Shown one piece after another: positions 6,556 through 13,465 of a stretch of DNA of 41,024 bases. The notes under the pieces were generated by a model. That model saw only the letters and a list, made by a program, of their open reading frames with translations, made no database searches and was not told the DNA's origin. Where the stretch lies: the NCBI GenBank assembly GCA_021789855.1, contig JAJYIW010000004.1:1-41024 (forward strand), in the 5' to 3' direction. How positions within the stretch are numbered: position 1 is the stretch's first letter; each line of letters starts with the position of its first letter. The translations under genes were made by a program, and so were the position numbers. The DNA comes from Chloroflexota bacterium. Its GTDB lineage: Bacteria; Chloroflexota; Anaerolineae; Anaerolineales; Anaerolineaceae.

Positions 6556-7752
6556 ATGAGTTTACCGACCAGTGAGCCTGTACCCGACGAGAAGGATAAC
6601 TTACCCCCGGCACGTCGCCGCCGCGATAGCCGGCAAGTATCCCTGTTGGGCGGTGATGAGCATAGCGCTCTGCTAGATGAGTTAATCCACGAAGCTACGC
6701 CGTCTTTTGACTTCTATCTATTTTCTTTGCTTGCCGGCCTGATCCTGGGGGTAGGCTTTCTCACGGATGCGCCCGCTCTCTTCTTCCTGGCTGCTATGAT
6801 TGCCCCTTATATGGCGCCTGCCTTCGGTTTATCACTGGCCGTCATCGTGGGCACGCGGCGTTTTTTTCTGCGCACCCTGGTGAGCACCCTCCTCGGCGGG
6901 GCTGTCGTCTTCCTCGCCAGCAGCCTGGTCGGACTGATACCGCGACTAGGGTTTATCCCCGCCTTCAACCAGTTTTCCCAGGCGACGGTTCATGCCCGGC
7001 TCAACTGGCCTGATTTCGTAGTCTTTACCATCGGCATTTTACTCACCACCCTGGCCACGGTTCGCTCCGATTCAAAGTCCGTCCTGTTCAGCGCCCTCAT
7101 GGCGTATGGTTTATACCTGCCGCTTGGCGCCGCCGGATTTGGCCTGTCCAGCGGGGTAGCGCCCCTCTGGCTGGATGGAATAGCCGTCTTTGCAATCCAT
7201 GCAACCTGGGCCACCATAACAGGCGCGATCATCTTACGTTTCATGGGTTTCCGTTTGATGAAGCCATTTGGGTACTCAATTGCCTTAATCATGGTGCTCA
7301 TCAGCCTGTTATTTTTTATCGGCGTCAATTATCCTTATAGCGTTATGCTCAAGCAAGTAGAAGTCGCCAGCGTTTTGCCGACGGTAACCGCCACGCCTAC
7401 CGCCACGCCGACCCTCTTGCCCAGCGAGACGCCGCTCCCACCTACCGCCACGGCTACTCCCACCCATACGCTGGTGCCGTCTCCAACGACCACGCTCACC
7501 TTGGCCCCATCGCCAACGCCGATCTGGGCTTTGGTGACATCTGAGACCGGCCAGGGGGCGGTCATGCGGGCAGAACCCGATTCTTCTGCTAAAATAGTTG
7601 CTTACCTGCTGGATGGCAGCTTGCTCAAAGTTTATCCCGATACGGCCAGGGTTGGAACGGTTACCTGGGTTCATGTGGCAACCAGTAAAGGGGTGGAGGG
7701 CTGGATTGTCCAGGTGTTATTAAAAACAGCCACCCCTGCGCCAGCCTGGTAA
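6556..7752 (+). CDS. DUF389-like membrane protein with C-terminal SH3-type domain
   Basis: A 398-residue protein with three parts. Residues 1-50 are polar and cytoplasmic. Residues about 54-262 hold six or seven hydrophobic segments that read like a DUF389 domain (FLTDAPALFFLAAMIAPYM, then LSLAVIVGTRRFFLRTL). Residues about 270-325 form a Thr/Pro repeat linker. Residues about 326-392 look like a bacterial SH3 domain (GAVMRAEPDSSAKIVAYLLDGS ... TWVHVATSKGVEGWIVQ). DUF389 proteins are uncharacterised membrane proteins, and bacterial SH3 domains often bind wall peptides or surface ligands. The fusion suggests a membrane protein contacting the cell wall. The start follows a -10 element directly, implying leaderless expression. 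The function is unknown. Confidence 0.8.
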   Translation: MSLPTSEPVPDEKDNLPPARRRRDSRQVSLLGGDEHSALLDELIHEATPSFDFYLFSLLAGLILGVGFLTDAPALFFLAAMIAPYMAPAFGLSLAVIVGTRRFFLRTLVSTLLGGAVVFLASSLVGLIPRLGFIPAFNQFSQATVHARLNWPDFVVFTIGILLTTLATVRSDSKSVLFSALMAYGLYLPLGAAGFGLSSGVAPLWLDGIAVFAIHATWATITGAIILRFMGFRLMKPFGYSIALIMVLISLLFFIGVNYPYSVMLKQVEVASVLPTVTATPTATPTLLPSETPLPPTATATPTHTLVPSPTTTLTLAPSPTPIWALVTSETGQGAVMRAEPDSSAKIVAYLLDGSLLKVYPDTARVGTVTWVHVATSKGVEGWIVQVLLKTATPAPAW

Positions 7753-7784
7753 ATCATTCTCACAAGTTCAGGAGTTTTTATATC

Positions 7785-9245
7785 ATGTCAATCCACTTTG
7801 GAACCGATGGATGGCGTGCGGTCATCTCTGACACTTTCACTTTTTCAAACCTCAGGCTGGTCACCCAGGCGATTGCGGATGCCGTTGCCTCCGGCCAATG
7901 GGACGACGGTGTGAAGATCGAGCCCAAGCCCGATCCCCACAAAATGGTCGTGGGGTTCGACACCCGTTTCTTATCTGACCGTTATGCCCAAGAGGCCGCC
8001 AGAATTTTAGCCGCCAATGGATACACCGTCTACCTGGCGCACGCCGATGCACCGACCCCGGCGATTTCCTATGCTGTGCGCCATCTCAATGCCGCCGCAG
8101 GCATCATGATCACGGCCTCGCATAATGCGCCGCGGTACAACGGCGTGAAGCTGAAATCAGCTTACGGCGGTTCAGCGCTCCCCGAACAATGCCGCCGGGT
8201 CGAAGTCTACTTGAACGACAACGAAGAACAAGGGCGAGGGCCCAACCAGATGGATTATGAGCAGGCCCGCCAGTTTGGCCTGATCCAACGGTTTAACCCC
8301 ATTACCGATTACAACCTGTTGCTGCACCAATTAATTGATATTAACAAAATCGCGGACAACCCGCAGCGTTTTGTCATCGACTCCATGTATGGAGCGGGAC
8401 GCGGCGTCATTCGCGGATTCTTGCAGGGCACCGGCTGCGAAGCGCAAGAAATTCGGGGAGAAATGAACCCTGGGTTTGGTGGGGTACACCCCGAGCCCAT
8501 CGGCCGCTACCTGGGCGCGCTGGCCGGCGCGATTGGAGCGGGGATGGGTAATTTTGGGATCGCCACCGATGGCGATGCTGATCGCACCGGGGCAATGGAT
8601 GAACGCGGCGCCTTCGTGGACCCTCATAAGATTATGGCGCTAGCTTTGCGCTACCTGGTCGAAAAACGCGGATGGACCGGTTCCGTCGTGCGCACCGTAT
8701 CCACCACGCACATGATTGACCGGCTGTGTGGCCGTTACGGGTTGCAAGTTCATGAAACGCCCGTGGGCTTTAACCACATCGCCGATTACATGTTGAAAGA
8801 AGATGTCCTCATCGGCGGTGAGGAATCGGGAGGCATCAGCTTCAAGGGGCATATTCCTGAAGGAGATGGCATTCTCATGGGATTGCTGCTAATCGAGATC
8901 CTGGCTGATGCCAAAGCCACCCTGGTCGAATTGGTCGATCAATTATTAGCGGATGTCGGCCCGGCCTTTTACGAACGCAAGGATCTGCGCCTCAGCCATC
9001 CTGTCGCCCGATCCCAGATCACCGATTACCTTGAAACCAAAGCCCCGGCCAGGATCGGGGGCGAATCGATCCAGCAAGTCAACTCCATCGATGGAGTGAA
9101 ATACGTGATGAGCGATGACTCCTGGCTGTTGATCCGCCCTTCCGGCACCGAGCCAGTCCTGAGGGTTTATGCTGAAGGGCGCACCCCATCCATGGTCAAA
9201 GCCTTGTTGGGGTTTGGCGAAGGGGTAGCTGCCAGCGTGGTGTAG
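7785..9245 (+). CDS. Phosphohexomutase (phosphoglucomutase/phosphomannomutase family)
   Basis: Interconverts hexose-1-phosphate and hexose-6-phosphate in the cytoplasm, supplying nucleotide-sugar synthesis. The 486-residue protein has the four alpha-D-phosphohexomutase landmarks: the phosphoserine loop ITASHNAPRYNG (Ser112), the metal loop TDGDADR (D262, D264, D266), the sugar-binding loop GGEESGG (E346, S348), and the phosphate-binding RPSGTEP near 455. Length is normal. AGGAG precedes the ATG by about 10 bases, and only 32 bp separate it from the DUF389-SH3 gene, so they may be cotranscribed. Whether glucose or mannose is preferred, or both, cannot be decided from motifs alone. Confidence 0.93.
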   Translation: MSIHFGTDGWRAVISDTFTFSNLRLVTQAIADAVASGQWDDGVKIEPKPDPHKMVVGFDTRFLSDRYAQEAARILAANGYTVYLAHADAPTPAISYAVRHLNAAAGIMITASHNAPRYNGVKLKSAYGGSALPEQCRRVEVYLNDNEEQGRGPNQMDYEQARQFGLIQRFNPITDYNLLLHQLIDINKIADNPQRFVIDSMYGAGRGVIRGFLQGTGCEAQEIRGEMNPGFGGVHPEPIGRYLGALAGAIGAGMGNFGIATDGDADRTGAMDERGAFVDPHKIMALALRYLVEKRGWTGSVVRTVSTTHMIDRLCGRYGLQVHETPVGFNHIADYMLKEDVLIGGEESGGISFKGHIPEGDGILMGLLLIEILADAKATLVELVDQLLADVGPAFYERKDLRLSHPVARSQITDYLETKAPARIGGESIQQVNSIDGVKYVMSDDSWLLIRPSGTEPVLRVYAEGRTPSMVKALLGFGEGVAASVV

Positions 9246-9255
9246 AATACAAAGA

Positions 9256-9280
9256 GAAGGCGGTCATCTAAGCCGCCTTC
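9256..9280. terminator. Hairpin between convergent genes
   Basis: GAAGGCGG (9256-9263) and CCGCCTTC (9273-9280) form a perfect 8-bp stem with a 9-nt loop, between the mutase gene (plus) and the LPKTG gene (minus). Only weak T-rich flanks follow on either strand. It is a plausible bidirectional terminator. Confidence 0.65.
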
Positions 9281-9313
9281 GCTATCAATTCTTAATTGGA
9301 AGATAACCCAGGC

Positions 9314-9895
9314 TTACGACACAGCCGAAGCCCGCATCCTCCGGACGAGGATAATCACGACCAGCAACAAAATCGTGATTCCAATCAGGCCAGGAATGCC
9401 CACATCCTCCGCAAAACCTGTTTTGGGCAGCGATTGGGTGGCAGTGGGGCCTGACGTTTCCGTCAACCTGGCTTCGGCAGCCTGAGTAAGCAAGGCGGCC
9501 ACGGTGGCTGTCCTCGGATCGAGTGCAGCCAGTTGGGCTGCAGTGCTGGTCGGCTGCGCCAGCACGGGGGTGGATGACGGCTTGAGAGTAGGCGTAGAGG
9601 TGGCAGTGGGGGGAACCCGGGTGGCCGTTGCCGTAGGCAGGCTGGCAGCCTCTTCCGTTAAAGCCGCTACCGTGGCCGTATTGTTGGCATTAATCAGGGC
9701 GATCTGGGCAGCGCGCTGTTTTTGGCTCTGGGGTAAAATCACGACCAGGAACAAGACCAGGGCAATAATTGCCAGCACGAAAACCCCACCCAGCACACCC
9801 AGGATGATCAAAAAATTCCGGTTAGTCGATGGCTTAGGCGGTTGCTGCTCAGGTTCGGGAGTTCCAGTCTCGTCAATATCGAAATTGTCAGCCAT
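9314..9895 (-). CDS. Membrane protein with LPKTG sortase-like C-terminal signal
   Basis: A 193-residue protein with no recognised enzymatic domain. A charged, Pro-rich N-terminus (1-26) leads to a strong membrane helix (28-54). An Ala/Thr/Pro-rich outer segment holds two copies of a TATVAAL motif (about 73-79 and 129-135). The C-terminus is a classical cell-wall sorting signal: LPKTG (156-160), a hydrophobic stretch (168-184) and a basic tail RRMR. Having both an N-terminal helix and a sorting signal is unusual. Sortase would cut between Thr and Gly. No sortase gene lies in the window, and the motif may simply act as a second anchor. The start is supported by GGAGA eight bases upstream. Confidence 0.75.
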   Translation of the reverse strand: MADNFDIDETGTPEPEQQPPKPSTNRNFLIILGVLGGVFVLAIIALVLFLVVILPQSQKQRAAQIALINANNTATVAALTEEAASLPTATATRVPPTATSTPTLKPSSTPVLAQPTSTAAQLAALDPRTATVAALLTQAAEARLTETSGPTATQSLPKTGFAEDVGIPGLIGITILLLVVIILVRRMRASAVS

Positions 9896-9925
9896 AATAG
9901 CGTCTCCTCACTAGTTAAAACAGAA

Positions 9926-10981
9926 TTATTCGATTATTTCCAGGTTAGCCAGTGCCGCAGCAGTCTTTTCACCATTATCTAACTGCAATATGGCAGAGGG
10001 CGCCCGAACACCACTGGGAAAGGCTGTCAGCCCGGGCCTCAGTGTAGCAATGGTAGCAACCGTTCCCTTGCCAGGAAATTGGGTGACACGAACGGTCTGC
10101 CCTGGCGCAAAAATGTCCGCTTCACGGGGCGGTATCGATGAACCGCTTGAAGGTAATGGGATGATCAATTCGGGCCTGCTACGATTATAACGGTTCCACG
10201 GCATGGCGTTAACACAAATTTCCCGTTTTTCACTGGTTGACAGGATCTTATAGGTGGGCTCATCCATGGGAAGGCGCCCTATCCCGCTGAGCGCTACGAT
10301 AGGCATGGTCGCTTCATTGGCCAATGGTAGCAGCTCAGGGGTGAGGCTGGCAACGATCAGCGCCCGGATTGGGATTTCGGCTGCCGCCCGAATCACCTCC
10401 GCCTGGGTGCACGGCCCTCCCAGGACAACCGCGCCACGCATGCTCACATCCAGGCGGTCGGGTAAAAGCTCATCATCCGGGCTACGAGCTACCACCGTCA
10501 ACAGGCCTCCCTCAATCCGGCCATTGCCCCAAATGCCCTGGATCAGAGCGCCAACCGTTTCAATGATGACGCCGCGGTCAGGGATCAGCTCACTCACCAC
10601 CCCGCTCATGCCGGCGCGCAGCTCAAATGGCCGGGTTACCAGCTCGATCAACACCTGCCCGCCTCCCACCGCCACCACCCGCCCTGGCTTGGGAGCCCTG
10701 ATCGCCCTGGCAAAGAGCCCTACCGGTCCAGCGATCACGTCCCCCTCGGCCACATCATCGCCAACCTTCCGCTGGATCAGCTTATCGGCCCGATCCGGCG
10801 ACAGGCCTAAGCCTCGGGCTACCTCCAACACCAGGTGTTCGGTAAATAAGCGAGCCTCAGCCACCACATCCGTCGAGGAAACCTTTTGACCCGCGCGAAC
10901 CATCACCCGTCCATTAACCGGCAGAGCTCGCTCGCGGCGAATCGTAGTAAGAGGAAGTAAATGCGTTACCGGTGAAAACAT
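9926..10981 (-). CDS. Uncharacterised protein with barrel/KOW-like segments, last gene of MutL operon
   Basis: A 351-residue soluble protein I cannot name. The N-terminal 120 residues contain Gly- and Val-rich turns of the kind seen in barrel-sandwich or SBHM folds (NGRVMVRAGQKVSS, VGDDVAEGDVIAGPVG, APKPGRVVAVGGGQVL). The middle part has GAVVLGGPCTQAEVIRAAAE and RALIVASLTP, suggesting a Rossmann-like half. The C-terminus has a KOW-like stretch (FAPGQTVRVTQFPGKGTVAT). The ATG at 10981 is preferred, with a weak GGGA seven bases upstream; an in-frame TTG lies at 10999, and the frame is open further upstream. It lies 43 bp after the MutL-type gene and is probably its partner. The function is unknown. 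Confidence 0.8.
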   Translation of the reverse strand: MFSPVTHLLPLTTIRRERALPVNGRVMVRAGQKVSSTDVVAEARLFTEHLVLEVARGLGLSPDRADKLIQRKVGDDVAEGDVIAGPVGLFARAIRAPKPGRVVAVGGGQVLIELVTRPFELRAGMSGVVSELIPDRGVIIETVGALIQGIWGNGRIEGGLLTVVARSPDDELLPDRLDVSMRGAVVLGGPCTQAEVIRAAAEIPIRALIVASLTPELLPLANEATMPIVALSGIGRLPMDEPTYKILSTSEKREICVNAMPWNRYNRSRPELIIPLPSSGSSIPPREADIFAPGQTVRVTQFPGKGTVATIATLRPGLTAFPSGVRAPSAILQLDNGEKTAAALANLEIIE

Positions 10982-10998
10982 AAAAAAGTCCCAAACCA

Positions 10999-11020
10999 AT
11001 GTTGCAAGATCTGTACCAAC
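10999..11020. repeat. Copy A of a dispersed 22-bp repeat
   Basis: ATGTTGCAAGATC, two bases, then TACCAAC. The same 22-bp stretch occurs at 17700-17721 with only two mismatches. This copy is in the junction between the last two genes of the operon, overlapping the extra 5' codons of the terminal gene; the other lies just upstream of the operon promoter. Confidence 0.5.
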
Positions 11021-11024
11021 AATT

Positions 11025-12770
11025 TCAACCGCCCAATGTCCATTGCCATTTTTTTATTTGTTCCCGGCGACGGGCATCATCTGCGGGCAGGCCTAAGGGC
11101 CGGCCACGGGCATCGATCACCAGCCCCAGCACGCCGCCCACCACGTTTAAACTGCTGGAGCCTGTGCGGCCCAGGCCAATATGGGTGCCGTGTGAGTATT
11201 CCAGGCGTAGACGCGCCTTCTGGCCTTGCGGCAAGGGCAATACCACCAGCGATCCCTGTTTGATATCCCAATGCGTCTCAGCGCCGCCTTCTACCGTCAT
11301 CTTCGCCCGCATCATTAATGTGCCATACCTGGCGTCGCTGACAGGAGACACAACCGTCCCCAGGTTCATAAACGCGCTCGATTCAAGAATTTGGACGGGG
11401 AGTAAGGAGTTAACCGCCGCTGCCGCGCCGAGCGTGGCCAGCAGGTTATTTTGATCGAGCACAAAAGTGGTCACTCCCACCGGCTGAAGGCCATCCAAAA
11501 GCATCAAAAGCGCCTGGCCAGGGGTAGGCGCCTGGGAAAAAATAGACCCACTGGCGATAATCGGCTCAAAAGCGGTAGTCAGCCCAAGGTTGGTGGAGTA
11601 ATTGACCTGGGGGTGCCAACCCGACATCTGGCGCATGGCAAGGCGCAGGATGAGCCGCGCACAGGCCTGTTCTATCGCCAGGTCATCCAGCGTGGTAGGA
11701 ACGGCCCCAGGGTGGTACAGTTTATTATAAATGTACTCGCTGATATCCTTTTCTTGCACCAACAGCGGCAGCCAATGATTGATCTCCGCGATGTGCGGCA
11801 GAATCCCGGATAGCCCATCTCCCATCCCCAAAGGTTGAAAAACATTTAAAGAGAGCTTACCCCCAAAACCCGCAGCCACCGTGGTGGTATTGGCACCTAC
11901 ATCGATTCCTAACACCCCCTTGTTCGTCGTATAGACCTGGCTCAAAAAACGAATCATGCGACCGTAAGAGGAGGAAGTCAAAGAAAGATTGCCATTGACC
12001 AGATCAAACAATTGCCGTACCCCCGTCATCTGGCGCATGCGGATATTCAAGACGGCGTCATTCATCACGGCCTGGGCCGGGCTAAAATCTTCTGTGGCAA
12101 AATTGGGGCGAATGTTGGGGGCCAATCTCACCGTGGTAAACCGATCCAGCTTGGTCTTCACCCGTTCCGATAAGGCCTGGTTGCCGGCATAAATAACCTC
12201 TGGTCTTTTCTCAGAAGGAAGTAAAAAGCAAGCCAGTCCGATAATATCCAGCAACTTCATAACCGAGCGACTGGCGCCCCCTTCAAGACCACCGGCGATC
12301 ACCACCAGATCGGGTTGCGCCCGGATGATGGCATCTATTTTGGTTTCCATGCTGCGCCGGTCAATCAAGCCCAGGTTTTCCACCACAGCGCTGTACGTGG
12401 AGGCCACCAGTCGCTGGGCGCTTTCCAGGGACACATCCGATAACAATCCGACCACGACGGTTTGAATGGATGGGCCAATGGAAAACGTGCACACCATGGC
12501 ATCAATCCCGGTCCCATCTCCCTTTGCAGGCACAATTAACCGCCCGTCCTTACCGATGAACGTTCGCCCGGTGATTTCTTGAAGGTTATCCAGCGCCTGG
12601 TGCGCACCTTCACTGATGTTATTGTACGTTCCTTCGAACGTTGTCGGTGCAGTACCGGCAGCCAGGAAGCGGTAAGACCCGTCGGCTACGTCAAACAGGA
12701 AAGCTCGTGTATTAACCGAGCCCACATCAATTGCCAGCAAGGAATCAACATCAATCAGTGAAGTCATCAT
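11025..12770 (-). CDS. MutL/GlmL-family ASKHA ATPase, without a neighbouring mutase
   Basis: A 581-residue actin/Hsp70-fold protein of the glutamate mutase MutL (GlmL) family. Phosphate-1 loop LLAIDVGSVNTRAF (11-24), phosphate-2 loop GVLGIDVGANTTTVA (285-299) and a Gly-rich VVIAGGLEGGAS (157-167) are visible. In clostridia GlmL is encoded with the glutamate mutase subunits and is thought to reactivate that B12 enzyme. No mutase, B12 or glutamate gene is present here. Its neighbours are membrane proteins, so another role, such as powering or nucleating a membrane complex in the manner of FtsA or PilM, is more attractive. That is inference. Two consecutive ATGs (12770, 12767) are possible starts, and the Shine-Dalgarno is poor. 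Translation is probably coupled, nine bases after the upstream gene. Confidence 0.85.
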   Translation of the reverse strand: MMTSLIDVDSLLAIDVGSVNTRAFLFDVADGSYRFLAAGTAPTTFEGTYNNISEGAHQALDNLQEITGRTFIGKDGRLIVPAKGDGTGIDAMVCTFSIGPSIQTVVVGLLSDVSLESAQRLVASTYSAVVENLGLIDRRSMETKIDAIIRAQPDLVVIAGGLEGGASRSVMKLLDIIGLACFLLPSEKRPEVIYAGNQALSERVKTKLDRFTTVRLAPNIRPNFATEDFSPAQAVMNDAVLNIRMRQMTGVRQLFDLVNGNLSLTSSSYGRMIRFLSQVYTTNKGVLGIDVGANTTTVAAGFGGKLSLNVFQPLGMGDGLSGILPHIAEINHWLPLLVQEKDISEYIYNKLYHPGAVPTTLDDLAIEQACARLILRLAMRQMSGWHPQVNYSTNLGLTTAFEPIIASGSIFSQAPTPGQALLMLLDGLQPVGVTTFVLDQNNLLATLGAAAAVNSLLPVQILESSAFMNLGTVVSPVSDARYGTLMMRAKMTVEGGAETHWDIKQGSLVVLPLPQGQKARLRLEYSHGTHIGLGRTGSSSLNVVGGVLGLVIDARGRPLGLPADDARRREQIKKWQWTLGG

Positions 12771-12779
12771 GGAGTGCTT

Positions 12780-13463
12780 TTATCCCAAAAAGGGATGCAA
12801 TAAATTAAGAATAGTATTCCAGACGAATGAAACGCGTTCGATTAAGGCCGTTAAGGCGGCCGAATAGACGCCGGCAAAAAGGGCGCCCAGGGTAATGCCG
12901 AGAAACACCTGGCCCACCTTAGCCAGTAATTCAATGACGGGGCCGCGGTCCAGGGTACGATCGGGCTTCGATCGTGTTGAAAAATAAAAATACATCAAAG
13001 TGGTCAAGGAACCCACCAGGATTAAAGAGCCATCGGCCAGTTGCAACGCCGGCGGAATCTGGTTGGCTGCACCGGCGTTCAAATCGAACAGGTTAACCGT
13101 CGCCATCACCTGCGGTACCAGGCTACCGACCATCAACCCACCGATAGTGATGGAAGCGCCTGCCCCCACCAGGTAAGCCATCGGGATATCCCCAATGCGA
13201 GAAATACGGGGAAATAATTTGGCCAGGAGCAGCAGGCACAATACCAGGGGTACCAGCCCAATCAGCGAACCCTTAGTTAGAGGAAGGATCAATTGAGGCC
13301 ATATCACCTGCTCGACCAGGGTTAAAAACACATAGCCTGCAGCTACACCGACGAACAAATAGGTGGCCAGGCGAAAGAAGACGTTATCTCCCAGGAGATA
13401 ACTAAAAATCATAAGGGTGACTAAAAAACCGACCAGACCCCAAATCAAATCAGCCTGCGGCAT
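12780..13463 (-). CDS. Six-helix membrane protein of the MutL operon
   Basis: A 227-residue integral membrane protein not assigned to a family. Hydrophobic segments lie at about 5-24, 30-50, 66-82, 94-120, 145-162 and 180-205. A short outward loop contains NLFDLNAGAANQIPPALQLADG. It is packed with small residues (Gly, Ala) in helices and has few charged membrane residues, so it resembles a structural or scaffold component more than a transporter. It starts two bases after the stop of the zinc-ribbon gene and ends nine bases before the MutL gene, making cotranslation almost certain. The function is unknown; its role is inferred only from the operon. Confidence 0.8.
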   Translation of the reverse strand: MPQADLIWGLVGFLVTLMIFSYLLGDNVFFRLATYLFVGVAAGYVFLTLVEQVIWPQLILPLTKGSLIGLVPLVLCLLLLAKLFPRISRIGDIPMAYLVGAGASITIGGLMVGSLVPQVMATVNLFDLNAGAANQIPPALQLADGSLILVGSLTTLMYFYFSTRSKPDRTLDRGPVIELLAKVGQVFLGITLGALFAGVYSAALTALIERVSFVWNTILNLLHPFLG

Positions 13464-13465
13464 AG

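Noticed and set aside
11025-12770. Annotating the MutL-like gene as part of a glutamate mutase pathway
   Set aside because: No mutase subunit, methylaspartate ammonia-lyase or B12 gene lies in the 41 kb; the family name alone does not prove the pathway.
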